From Saprospiraceae bacterium (lineage in GTDB: Bacteria > Bacteroidota > Bacteroidia > Chitinophagales > Saprospiraceae), in the NCBI GenBank assembly GCA_020631455.1, contig JAHDHF010000013.1, positions 1 to 34,055 of the forward strand: DNA of 34,055 nt. The letters are read 5' to 3'. The notes beneath the pieces are model-generated. The model had not been told where the DNA came from. It was given only the letters and a program-made list of their open reading frames with translations, and ran no database searches. Positions 7,927 through 17,200 of the stretch are shown in pieces (within the stretch, counting starts at the first letter, position 1; every line of letters begins with the position of its first letter). A program made the position numbers and the translations under genes.

Positions 7927-9303
7927 ATGCTTAATATAACAACCAATAGCATTAGAGGTGCATTTAAGCTAGAGGACTTCAAATCGCATAAACAATTAAA
8001 GCGAAGCAATATCCGTAAACTGCCATTAATAATTATTATAGTACTTATTGGCATTGGGTTTTTCGCCATTTTCCTTCCTTGGACTCAAAATGTAAGAGCA
8101 ACTGGGAAAGTGACAACACGATCTCCTCAACAGCGACCACAAGGAATACAAGCAGTCATTTCTGGTAGGCTTGATAAATGGTATGTACAAGAAGGAGATT
8201 TTGTCAATAGAGGAGATACAATTGTATTTATTTCAGAGGTTTCAAGTGACTACTTTGATCCAAATCTTATTTCACGTACTTCCGAACAGATCGACGCTAA
8301 GCGATTAAGTATATCATCTTATGACCAAAAAGTAGCAGCTATTGAAGATCAGTACGCAGCATTGCTAGAGACAAAAAATCTAAAGTTGAGGCAGCTTGCC
8401 AATAAAATCGAACAAACTAAAGTTAAAATCAGTGCTGACTCTCTAGACCTTGTTGCCACTGAGAGAAATATCCTTCTCGTCAAAAATCAATTACAACGTA
8501 CCCAAGAACTTTATACTAAAGGCTTAAAGACACTTACAGAGCTGCAGGATAAGAAATATAAAGTACAAACTGCTGAAGCAAAATACGCTATTAAGAAAAA
8601 CAAACTATTAAATCTTGAAAACGATATTAATAATTTAGTATTAGAGCAGAAATCAGTTGAAAAAATATACTTAGACAAAATCTCAAAGTCTATATCTGAT
8701 AAGCAATCTGCACTCGCATCAAAATTAGAAAGCGTAGCGTCTACGGCTAAACTCGAAAATCAACTAATCAACTATAGTGCTCGCAGAGATTTTAAATATA
8801 TTACTGCTCCACAATCTGGATATATTACAAAGACAATAACGAAAGGTATCGGAGAGGTAATAAAACAAGGAAACGATGTCGCTACAATTATGCCGATCGA
8901 TTATACTTTGGCAGTTGAGGCATATATCAAACCCAGAGACCTTCCTTTGCTTAGTATTCATAATGAAGTGAAGTTACGTTTTGATGGCTGGCCTGCAATC
9001 GTCATTAGTGGGTGGCCAGAGTCCTCAACAGGTATTTTTACTGGGCGGATTGTAGCAATAGACAAATTTATTAGTGATAATGGTTTATATAGAATTCTAG
9101 TTAGCCCTGATGAAGTTGAGAAAGACTGGCCTGGTAAGCTTAGTATAGGTACAGGGTCTCAAGTTTTCATTCTGTTAAAAGATGTGCCAATCTGGTATGA
9201 AATATGGCGACAACTCAACGGTTTTCCTCAAGAGTATTATGATATACAGGAGCCAGAGAAAGAAAGCATAAAAAGAAAAGCACCACTGAAGTCAGTAAAG
9301 TAA
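7927..9303 (+). CDS. HlyD-family membrane fusion protein
   Basis: Periplasmic adaptor of 458 residues that would join the ABC transporter to the outer-membrane channel. One transmembrane helix (LPLIIIIVLIGIGFFAIF, about 33-50) follows a short cytoplasmic tail. A lipoyl-like half follows (ISGRLDKWYVQEGDFVNRGD), then a long coiled-coil hairpin of about 180 residues, the second lipoyl half (ITAPQSGYITK) and a beta-barrel part with LRFDGWPAIVISGWPE. That last motif I associate with the Bacteroidota version of the family. It starts one base after the transporter stop. Coding sequence is AT-rich like the rest of the operon. Confidence 0.92.
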   Translation: MLNITTNSIRGAFKLEDFKSHKQLKRSNIRKLPLIIIIVLIGIGFFAIFLPWTQNVRATGKVTTRSPQQRPQGIQAVISGRLDKWYVQEGDFVNRGDTIVFISEVSSDYFDPNLISRTSEQIDAKRLSISSYDQKVAAIEDQYAALLETKNLKLRQLANKIEQTKVKISADSLDLVATERNILLVKNQLQRTQELYTKGLKTLTELQDKKYKVQTAEAKYAIKKNKLLNLENDINNLVLEQKSVEKIYLDKISKSISDKQSALASKLESVASTAKLENQLINYSARRDFKYITAPQSGYITKTITKGIGEVIKQGNDVATIMPIDYTLAVEAYIKPRDLPLLSIHNEVKLRFDGWPAIVISGWPESSTGIFTGRIVAIDKFISDNGLYRILVSPDEVEKDWPGKLSIGTGSQVFILLKDVPIWYEIWRQLNGFPQEYYDIQEPEKESIKRKAPLKSVK

Positions 9304-9327
9304 TTTACTATTCACAAAACAGATACA

Positions 9328-10713
9328 ATGCGCTTTGCTTTATTTATTTTTTCGATTTATTTTTTGTCAACATCATTCGTACAATGTCAAACAGCAATTG
9401 ATACGCTCCGGTATTCTGATTTCATACTTAATGTAATGAGATACCATCCTCTCGCATTACAAGCAGATCTCAAAATAGATCAAGCTGAAGCCCAAACATT
9501 AGTAGCAAAAGGGGCTCTTGACCCTAAACTAAAAACAGGGTGGAGCTCAAAAAACTTTGATAACAAATTATACTTTAGAAAGTATGACGCTTCGATTAAA
9601 GTGCCCACTACTACTGGTGTGCAATTTATCGCTGGCTATGAAAACACTTTAGGGCAATTTATAAATCAAGAAAACACTATAACTAATAGAGGTCTTTGGA
9701 ATATTGGCATTGAGGCTGATATACTACAAGGGCTGCTAATGAATGATCGAAAGGTAGCCCTTGAACAAGCGGCATTGTACTCTGAACTAGCGAATTTTGA
9801 AAGACAAATTCTTTTAAATCAATTGATGTATGAAGCGGCTGTTTCTTACGTCTTGTGGCAACAGTTTTCAGAATTTAATGGTATTCTACTTGAAAATGAA
9901 CGTCTTGCTCAATCGTATTTTAACAACACAAAGCAATCATTTACGAGTGGAGAAAAAACAGCAATGGATACTCTAGAGGCAACTATTGCTTTGCAGGATG
10001 CCGGGCTCTTACGATTGAAGTTAAATCAAAAGCTTATTAAAGCAACTGAAAACCTTGAAACGTATTTGTGGCTAGATCAATCACCTGCACAACTTTTGCC
10101 TACTGTTAAGCCTGAGCAGGCGAGGGCTGCTTTTTATACACAAATTACATCCTTGGAGAATATTGTGATCGACCAGCATCCTATAATCCTCTCGTATCAA
10201 AATAAAATAAGCACCTTGAGGCTAGACCTTCGTTTAAAACGGGAGAAACTAAAGCCTAAACTAAAAGTAAAATACAACCCTTTGCTTGCCACATCACAAG
10301 AAAGCATTGCTCCAAATGTTTCTGTAAATGATTTCAAATTTGGATTTAATTTTTCTATGCCACTTTTGTTTCGAGGTGCGCGCGGTCAAGTAGATCTCGG
10401 AAACATCAAAATAAAAGAGACAGAATATTTAGTTGAAAACAAACGTAATGAACTACTTAATAAATTAGAAAGTATATGGCAAGAATATGATGTCAAAAAG
10501 AAACAAGCTGAAGTGATATCAAATAATGTTAATGATTATAAAACGCTACTTGATGGCGAAAATATAAAGTACCAATACGGTGAAAGTTCTTTCTTTCTAT
10601 TAAATAAACGGCAAGAAAAATATATAGAAGGTTTACTAAAAGAAATTGAAGTCGGTGCTGAATTAAAGTTGCTATTACTTGAGTATTTATTTCTTTCGAA
10701 CCAACTAATGTGA
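9328..10713 (+). CDS. TolC-like outer-membrane efflux protein
   Basis: Protein of 461 residues with a signal peptide (MRFALFIFSIYFLSTSF, cleavage near VQCQ) and the long alpha-helical repeats of the OEP family. The MRYHPLALQADLKIDQAEAQ segment near the N-terminus matches the first helix hairpin, and a second copy (QHPIILSYQNKISTLRLDLR) occurs near residue 286, as expected for the internal duplication of TolC. It would trimerise to form the exit duct for the HlyD/ABC pair. It lies 24 bp after hlyD, is the last gene of the operon, and is followed by repeat B. No candidate secreted substrate is encoded in the operon. Confidence 0.9.
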   Translation: MRFALFIFSIYFLSTSFVQCQTAIDTLRYSDFILNVMRYHPLALQADLKIDQAEAQTLVAKGALDPKLKTGWSSKNFDNKLYFRKYDASIKVPTTTGVQFIAGYENTLGQFINQENTITNRGLWNIGIEADILQGLLMNDRKVALEQAALYSELANFERQILLNQLMYEAAVSYVLWQQFSEFNGILLENERLAQSYFNNTKQSFTSGEKTAMDTLEATIALQDAGLLRLKLNQKLIKATENLETYLWLDQSPAQLLPTVKPEQARAAFYTQITSLENIVIDQHPIILSYQNKISTLRLDLRLKREKLKPKLKVKYNPLLATSQESIAPNVSVNDFKFGFNFSMPLLFRGARGQVDLGNIKIKETEYLVENKRNELLNKLESIWQEYDVKKKQAEVISNNVNDYKTLLDGENIKYQYGESSFFLLNKRQEKYIEGLLKEIEVGAELKLLLLEYLFLSNQLM

Positions 10714-10743
10714 CAAATGACTATGTACTTTTTCTGTTTTTTT

Positions 10744-10852
10744 GGCTGAGGGATAGAAGCAGCGCGAGCATACGAGCGGACGCCAAGCGGAGCGCAGGCG
10801 GCTAGGCTACCGTACTGCGGATAGCCCGACCGAGCGGAGCGAGGGCAGCCCC
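10744..10852 (+). repeat. intergenic repeat family B (subtype 1), forward copy
   Basis: Reference copy of family B. It starts GGCTGAGGGATAGAAGCAGC after a T-run, continues with GCGAGCATACGAGCGGACGCC and the anchor GGCTAGGCTACCGTACTGCGG, then ATAGCCCGACC, a short variable part and GGGCAGCCCC. It closes the type I secretion operon on its right side. Confidence 0.85.
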
Positions 10853-10964
10853 AATTTCTACACTGAAAACTCAGAATTGTAAGTTCGGTTTTGGTACTCA
10901 AATGTCGTGTGAGTTTTGCACCAAGTGTGGAGATGATGGTGTGATTTTGGCGATACGATGCGCG

Positions 10965-10972
10965 TATGTTTG
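10965..10972 (+). promoter_or_regulatory. -7 box before scpA
   Basis: TATGTTTG fits TAnnTTTG exactly and ends eight bases before the ATG at 10981. A TTG lies at 10947-10949 with a 15-nt spacer. The box overlaps an upstream in-frame ATG (10966), which therefore is unlikely to be the start. Confidence 0.5.
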
Positions 10973-10980
10973 CGCAACGC

Positions 10981-11742
10981 ATGACGACACAAAGTGCCAT
11001 ATTCCAGATTAAGCTTGCCCAATTTGAAGGGCCGTTTGATCTTCTGCTGTTTTTCATCGAGCGTGATGAATTGGATATTTATAATATCCCGATTTCGCAG
11101 ATTACGACAGATTTTCTTGATTATATCAAGCGGATGGAAGCGCTTAATGTTGACCTGGCGAGTGAATTTATCCTAGTAGCGAGCAAGCTGATGCGTATCA
11201 AGGCAAAAATGCTGCTGCCGCGTAAGGAGCTCGATGAGCAAGGCAATGAGATCGATCCGCGCGAAGAGCTGGTGCAACGCCTGATCGAGTACAAGCGCTA
11301 CAAGGCTGTGCTTGATGATATGCGCAAACTCGAATTGGAACGTGGCTTTATGATGCCGCGTGGCAATGTCTCGAGTGAGCTCAAGCAGATCGCTACGACG
11401 GCACTTGTCGATGTTGAGCTAGAGAGTGTTACGCTCTTCAATCTACTCAAAGCGTATACACGGATCATGGATCGCTATGATCGTAGGAGCAAAATCAAAC
11501 CGCATAAAGTGATGCGGTATAGCTACTCTCTAGAAGGCGAGCGTACAAATTGGGTTTCGAGAGTCAAAGGCGGCAAGAAAATTGCTTTTGCGGAAGTGAT
11601 TAGTCAGCTTGAAAGTCGCATTCATGCGATCTTCAATTTCCTCGCGATGTTGGAGTTGATTCAGATGCAAAAATTGAGAGTCACCGTCGGAATGGGCAAA
11701 AACAATTTTTGGATCGAAGAAGGAGCTGGCGAATCAGATTAA
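10981..11742 (+). CDS. scpA: segregation and condensation protein A
   Basis: Kleisin subunit of the bacterial SMC condensin, 253 residues, normal length. The N-terminus is diagnostic: FQIKLAQFEGPFDLLLFFIERDELDIYNIPI, followed by the TDFLDYIKRME and ASEFILVASKLMRIKAKMLLPR helices. ScpA bridges the SMC heads together with ScpB and helps organise and separate chromosomes. ScpB and SMC are not in the window. The start at 10981 fits both the promoter box and the usual family N-terminus. The flippase-like gene follows after 9 bp and is probably in the same transcript. Confidence 0.95.
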   Translation: MTTQSAIFQIKLAQFEGPFDLLLFFIERDELDIYNIPISQITTDFLDYIKRMEALNVDLASEFILVASKLMRIKAKMLLPRKELDEQGNEIDPREELVQRLIEYKRYKAVLDDMRKLELERGFMMPRGNVSSELKQIATTALVDVELESVTLFNLLKAYTRIMDRYDRRSKIKPHKVMRYSYSLEGERTNWVSRVKGGKKIAFAEVISQLESRIHAIFNFLAMLELIQMQKLRVTVGMGKNNFWIEEGAGESD

Positions 11743-11751
11743 TCTCTGCTC

Positions 11752-12948
11752 GTGCGACTCGAACCTGAACCTCCCAAGGAACTGACAAAACCCCTCGACA
11801 TCGACGATGATGTCGCGATGCTCGATGAGCAAGAGCAAGAAGAGCTGCTCAACTCGATCAAGACAAGTCGCATCGTCGTACCGATACTGATCGGTGTTGG
11901 CGTTGTGTTTTATCTCGCCTTTCGCAATTTTAATGTCGAGGATTTTACGGCGATCAATTGGACGCTGCACACCTTGTTTTTTATCGGTGTTGCCTTGGTT
12001 TTGCAAGTGATTCGGCATTTCATTTATGTATATCGTCTTCGCTTACTCTCTAATGGTCATTTTGCTTGGAAGAAATGTATCGAGTTGATTTTTATTTGGG
12101 AGTTTAGTTCGTCGATCTCACCCACCAGTGTCGGCGGTTCCTTGGTTGCACTATTTGCATTGTCGCAAGAGAATTATGGCGCAGGGCGCACGGCAGCGCT
12201 TGTCGTGTACGTTATGGTGCTTGACACCTTGTTTTTTATTACGACGCTGCCGATTTTGCTTGCTCTACTCGGACCAGACATTGTTTTTGTCGGCAATCCT
12301 GGTATTTTTCATATGAGCTACTGGCAGAATAGTCTTATCATCACCGCTTACTTGACGATGCTTGGCTATGGCAGCTTGCTTTTACTTGGACTTTTCTACA
12401 AACCGCAGCTGATCAATAGCTTCTTAATTGCAGTGACGAGTTTGCCGCTTATCAAAAAGCTTCGACGTGGAGCAGAGCGACTTGGAGCGCAGTTGATTTT
12501 AGCTTCGAGTGAGATGAAATCACGAGGTTGGGCATTTCATGCCAAAGCATTTTTGAGCACAGCAGCAGCGTGGTCGGTACGGTTTCTTGTCCTTCAAGTC
12601 TTGGTGATGGCGTTTATGGTCGAGATCGATATTACGCAGTTTAATCTCTTTGGCCGCCTAGAGGCGATGTATATCGTCATGGCATTCAGCCCGACGCCTG
12701 GCAGCGCAGGCGTAGCCGAAGGCTTGTTCAATAACTTTTTAGGTGATGTCGTTATAACTGATACTGGCAAGTACAACGCAAGCCTCGGCATTATCATCGC
12801 TGTTATTTGGCGACTCCTGAGTTATTATTCCTATTTATTTGCTGGCGCTATCATCGTGCCCAATTGGCTCAAAAATCTCATCAACAATCGCAAGCGAAAA
12901 AATCAAGTCAAAGAGGAAGCGCTTCAAAGCGATAGCCAAGAGCAGTAA
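11752..12948 (+). CDS. YbhN/LPG-synthase-like flippase-domain membrane protein
   Basis: Polytopic membrane protein of 398 residues. An acidic cytoplasmic N-terminus (about 40 residues, rich in D and E) precedes seven or eight hydrophobic segments. The pattern fits the lysylphosphatidylglycerol synthetase transmembrane/UPF0104 family, with the conserved SSISPTSVGGSLVALFAL loop and the late motif PTPGSAGVAEG. Members are thought to move lipids or lipid-linked sugars across the membrane; the substrate here is unknown. The start is GTG, since no suitable ATG precedes the first membrane segment. Its 3' end overlaps the convergent deacetylase gene by 41 bp. Confidence 0.83.
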   Translation: MRLEPEPPKELTKPLDIDDDVAMLDEQEQEELLNSIKTSRIVVPILIGVGVVFYLAFRNFNVEDFTAINWTLHTLFFIGVALVLQVIRHFIYVYRLRLLSNGHFAWKKCIELIFIWEFSSSISPTSVGGSLVALFALSQENYGAGRTAALVVYVMVLDTLFFITTLPILLALLGPDIVFVGNPGIFHMSYWQNSLIITAYLTMLGYGSLLLLGLFYKPQLINSFLIAVTSLPLIKKLRRGAERLGAQLILASSEMKSRGWAFHAKAFLSTAAAWSVRFLVLQVLVMAFMVEIDITQFNLFGRLEAMYIVMAFSPTPGSAGVAEGLFNNFLGDVVITDTGKYNASLGIIIAVIWRLLSYYSYLFAGAIIVPNWLKNLINNRKRKNQVKEEALQSDSQEQ

Positions 12949-13528
12949 AGTGTTCGAGCACGATAGGGAGAGCGACCTGCAATCTAGGAAATGCTTTGAC
13001 ACTATCATGGAAAACCACGATCGAACCCGATCGAGCATATTTGATGACAGATTGAGCACATTTTTCACCTGTGATTGACTCGTCAAAATCACCACTCAAC
13101 ACATCCCACATCACGATTTTGTAGTCGAGTTCCAAGAGCGCTTTACGCTGCCGCCGAGTCATCCGACCATACGGAGGCCGAAACAACGTTGACTTAATGA
13201 CTTCAGCACATAGCAGAACGCCTTCGATATATGTGTTTGTATCAGTTTTCCAACCATTAAGATGCAGTTGAGTATGATTGCCAGTTTGATGACCACGATT
13301 TAAAATCTCATCATAGATGCACTTATATGAGTGCACATTATCTCCTATGCAAAAAAAAGTGCCTTTAGCATTCCATTGATCTAATGAGTCGAGCACCCAT
13401 TTTGTGACATCTGGTGTTGGTCCATCATCAAAGGTTAAGTACAATACCTTTTCTTGAGTCGCGATACTCCATAGCAATTGCGGATAGAGCCGTTGCAGAA
13501 CGCGAGGAATTGTATTTGGATACCACAT
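12908..13528 (-). CDS. polysaccharide deacetylase (NodB domain)
   Basis: NodB-type deacetylase of 206 residues, essentially the bare catalytic domain. All family motifs are present: TFDDGP (32-37, catalytic base and metal Asp), HTQLH (85-89, metal histidines), RPPYG (117-121), WDVLSGD (141-147) and VVFHDS (171-176, catalytic His). Such enzymes remove acetyl groups from peptidoglycan or N-acetylglucosamine polymers. I see no signal peptide, so its location is uncertain; other Bacteroidota relatives are similar. The last 41 bp overlap the end of the convergent flippase-domain gene. Confidence 0.93.
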   Translation of the reverse strand: MWYPNTIPRVLQRLYPQLLWSIATQEKVLYLTFDDGPTPDVTKWVLDSLDQWNAKGTFFCIGDNVHSYKCIYDEILNRGHQTGNHTQLHLNGWKTDTNTYIEGVLLCAEVIKSTLFRPPYGRMTRRQRKALLELDYKIVMWDVLSGDFDESITGEKCAQSVIKYARSGSIVVFHDSVKAFPRLQVALPIVLEHFTALGYRFEALPL

Positions 13529-13557
13529 TAATTACAAAGATGGAGAATAAATTATAT

Positions 13558-13671
13558 GAGCCATCCCTTCGTTCGCAAGCTCACTTCGGGTCGCTATGCT
13601 CCGTGGCTCGCTGTTCGCTCGGCCGCTCCTACGTCGCGTCTGGCTACGCCACCACTTCGCAGCGCTTGTCC
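13558..13671 (+). repeat. intergenic repeat family A, forward copy 2
   Basis: Starts GAGCCATCC, then GGTCGCTATGCTCCGTGG, CTCGCTGTTCGCTCGGCCG, the block GTCGCGTCTGGCTACGCC, and ends ACCACTTCGCAGCGCTTGTCC-like (last base 13671). It lies between the divergent deacetylase gene and the small secreted protein gene. This is the only A copy without an obvious T-run directly before it. Confidence 0.85.
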
Positions 13672-13768
13672 AACAAGAGTTCTAATGGTTAGAGAGTCAA
13701 AACCTATCAATTGAAGCCCAATTCCATAAAAGTTGCACTTTAGGGTAGGTTATTTTTCCACAATCGCC

Positions 13769-13788
13769 TAAAAAAGACCGCTTTTTTA
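13769..13788. terminator. short AT-rich hairpin, possible weak terminator
   Basis: TAAAAAAG-ACCG-CTTTTTTA is a perfect 8-bp inverted repeat with a four-base loop. It is symmetric, so it could act on both strands. The stem is nearly all A-T, and the genes on both sides point away from it, so it may only be part of the promoter region. Confidence 0.25.
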
Positions 13789-13830
13789 TGTTAAATACCA
13801 ATTTTTAAGAAATTGTGACGCCCAAAATTT

Positions 13831-13838
13831 TATATTAG
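13831..13838 (+). promoter_or_regulatory. candidate -7 box for the secreted protein pair
   Basis: TATATTAG matches TAnnTTTG at all but one specified base. A TTG at 13813-13815 lies 15 nt upstream. It would give a leader of about 25 nt before the ATG at 13869. Confidence 0.35.
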
Positions 13839-13868
13839 CACTTTATTCTTAACCTAAACAAAACTCAT

Positions 13869-14207
13869 ATGAAACATATATGCACTTTAGCTTGTGTGTT
13901 AATGCTTCTCTTTGGTATCTCTTCCGTTGGTTTTTCACAAAGTCAAAACAAAAATGGAACAGTAAATCAAGAGATCAAAGCGAAAGCAAGCAAAACGATT
14001 ACTCATCGCACAGGAAATACTGTTGAAAAGCAACATAGGTTAGTCGTAACACCAGTAGAGCAGAATCATGCAACTACAGTAATGGCTTCAATGGCGAAAG
14101 CTCCATTACGTGGCGATTTCAAAGAAGGAAATGCTCCAGTCTTTAAAAAATCTGCTAAAAGCATGAAGCTTAAACTGAAGAAGAAAAAAACTCTTCTTTC
14201 TAAATAA
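13869..14207 (+). CDS. small secreted basic protein of unknown function
   Basis: Protein of 112 residues with a clear signal peptide (MKHICTLACVLMLLFGISSVGFSQ). The mature part is about 88 residues and strongly basic, ending in a lysine cluster (SMKLKLKKKKTLLSK). It has no cysteine after the signal peptide and no recognisable domain. It lies 20 bp before the large T9SS cargo gene, so both are probably made together. I cannot assign a function. Confidence 0.7.
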   Translation: MKHICTLACVLMLLFGISSVGFSQSQNKNGTVNQEIKAKASKTITHRTGNTVEKQHRLVVTPVEQNHATTVMASMAKAPLRGDFKEGNAPVFKKSAKSMKLKLKKKKTLLSK

Positions 14208-14227
14208 TCCAAGCCCAATTATTTTTT

Positions 14228-17200
14228 ATGAAAAAACTACTACTCATTCTATCGAGTTTAAGTTTGTTGTTTGCAACAAACCTCTTTGCTCAACCAGCAG
14301 GAGCACCATTTCTGTGTTCTGATGCTGATGGTATTATTGTCAACGTAAATGGCGGCAATTCTTATACAGGAGTTTGTCCTACAAGTTCTCCAATTACGAT
14401 CTTTTCATCGTTTTCTACGACATTTTCTTTCGAATATAATTCTGATGGATTTCCAGAAGAGCATGTCCTTACATTTGGTTCTGCAGGCACAGCTGGCGGA
14501 GAAGCAGAGATGAATGCTCTTCTTGAAAGTTTGTTTGGTCCACCTATTAGTTCGACTACGGACTATGATGTAGGATTGTTTATTCCATTATGGGCTACAG
14601 GAGATATCACATTTGAAGATATCGCTGGAGATGGATTCTCTTGTGAAGACGGATATTTTGTTCTCTATGATCCAAGTGGGGCTGTAATTGCAACATTTGA
14701 CAACACAAACTTCGATTGTGATGGCGGCACGGGTGCCTGCTCGGGTACTACTTGTGCTCAAGCTACAGGTGCACAGATCATTGGTTCAATGAACAACTAC
14801 CTTGGTGGTACGCTTACATTGACATCTGATATCGATGGAGCGTTAGCTACAGCTACTGCAGGTTCTGCTGAGCAGATTGGTGATGGTTTGTTCCAGTGGA
14901 CGATTGATCCTGCTACACTTTCTCCAGGCACGCACACAATCACTACTGTGCTCTCTGGCTCAGGCATTGGATGCGATGGCTCTACCTCTACTGCTAGCAC
15001 AACATCTAGCATTACTATTGAAGTACTTCCAGCTTCTGATCCATCTTGCGTATTCTGTAGCAATGCAGACAATCCTAATCCTGCTGCTAGCGGTGCAAAC
15101 TGTACTGATCCTGGATGTTTGACTACTGTACAAGCTCCAAATGCAGTTGACGGAACAGATTTTACGTTCCCTACGGATTATCAATTCAATGATGCACCAG
15201 ATCAATTTGCAACACCAATTTCTGCTGAAGTTGAGTATTGCTTTACATACACAGCAACAACAGAAGATGGCTTCTCTATACTTTTAGGTACATCAACTCT
15301 TGAGTCAAATAACACAAACGGTACTCTCGAGTGTGGAGCAGCCATAACAGCTCTATCTATTTTTGATGCATCTGATTGTTCTACTGCTCTAGCCACAAAT
15401 ACAACATTCTTCGGACCAACAACTATAGGCACAACATATACAGTTTGTTACACGGCTGTTGCTTTTGATGCTGATGAAGGAGCAGATGGTATTTATGGTA
15501 CAGCCGATGACGGACCGCCTTCTGATGGAGATTGCTTGCATAATGGAACATACGTTACAGTTGTTCCTTCAGAATGTCTTGCTGATGCAGGTACGATGTC
15601 AGTTGATGCTAATATCCTTTGTATAGGAGCTACTGCTAACTTCCAAGCTGGAGGTGATAATAGCTGGGCTGGCGAATTAGAAGAAGACATGATCTTCGGC
15701 TTGTATTCAGCAGCTCCTGTTGATGGTGTTAATCCACTCACAGATCCTACTTTCCTTGGAGTATTAGGAGGTGGAGATTTCTCCTTATCTGCCACTCTTA
15801 CGAATAATATAGGCAATAATACAATATATTACGTTGCTCCTGTTGCTTCATTTGGTGATGGTGATCCGTTTGCAGACAACTTCTTTGTTTCGATTGATAA
15901 TGATGGTGATGGAGCTGATGATGGACCAGATTGTTTTGATGTTAATGTCGCTGAGACCGAAATGATAGTTTTACTTAACCCTGTTACAGCGGCTCCTGTT
16001 GTGACTTGTGCTACGAGCGATCCATATACTTATGATGTTACGTACACAATCCAAGGAGGTCTTCCTGGTTATGATGCTTCAACATTTACTGTTTCTGATG
16101 ACCAAGGTGGAGCTGGTGATGCTGCTCTTGCTAATGGTGGTACTTATACAGTATCAGGAGTAGCACCAGGTACAACTGTAAATGTGACGGCACTAGACGG
16201 AAATGGCTGCACAGTTACTGTTCCTTTTACCACTCCTGTAGCACCAGTAGCAACGGTTACGGACCCTGACGGAGCTCTTTTTGTATGTGTAGATGATGCA
16301 CCTATTGCAATTAACGGTACTTCACTTCCTGGTGATTTCGGCTCTGTCTCAGTCACAATTGAAGGTGACGACTGGTCAAACTCTGAGCAAGTAGTCGAGG
16401 TATATGATGTAAATGGAGTACTGGTTGCCACTGCTGCGGCAGGTACATTCACAAGTAATGGCACATCGACATGGACATCACCAGCACTTGCATTAGCTGA
16501 CGGTCCGTTCGAGATTCGTGTCATTGATACATATGGTGATGGTATTACTATTCCTGGTACTTGTGGTGGTAGCGGTGATCCAGCTGATAATGGTTCAGTT
16601 ACAGTCGTTGATGGACAGGGAAATGTTCTTGTCGGACCAACGACTCTTGTAGATGATGGACTAAACCCAGACGTTGTTGGTCCAGGAGACGGATGTACAG
16701 GTGCATTTGATGGTTCGGCTCCTGCATATGTTACAGTAACAGCCACTCCAGCACTAGATTTTTCTACTACTGGTGTCTTTGGTGGCCCTGGTGCTCAAGA
16801 CGGCGCTACAACCAATGATGGAGCAGGCGTATTTGATCCTGCTGCTGCTGCTGCTGCTATGGGAGGACCTGGTACTACAACGATTTCTTACACATTCACT
16901 GATCAGTTTGGTTGTGTTGCTGTAGCCGAGCAAACAGTAGTCGTTGATGATGCATCTACTAATCCTGCATGTACTACGCTTCCTATCGAGTTGACTAGTT
17001 TCGAAGGCCTAATTGATGGTTCACGTAATCTCCTCAAGTGGGTGACTTCTACAGAGGTGAATACACGTGAATTTGTGATCGAGCGTTCTGCTAATGGTGT
17101 ATCAGATTGGACGACAGTCGGTACACAAGCTGCAGCGGGCAACAGCTCTACAGCTCAGTACTATCAAATGCATGACAACAATCCAATGACAGTAAGCTAC

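Noticed and set aside
16144-16746. 200-residue minus-strand frame inside the T9SS cargo gene
   Set aside because: Low-complexity Pro/Ser/Thr/Val product from the opposite strand of repetitive Gly/Asp/Thr codons; no start signal.
16838-16860. GCT trinucleotide run coding for alanines
   Set aside because: A short low-complexity stretch within the cargo gene; too few units to claim a phase-variable tract.
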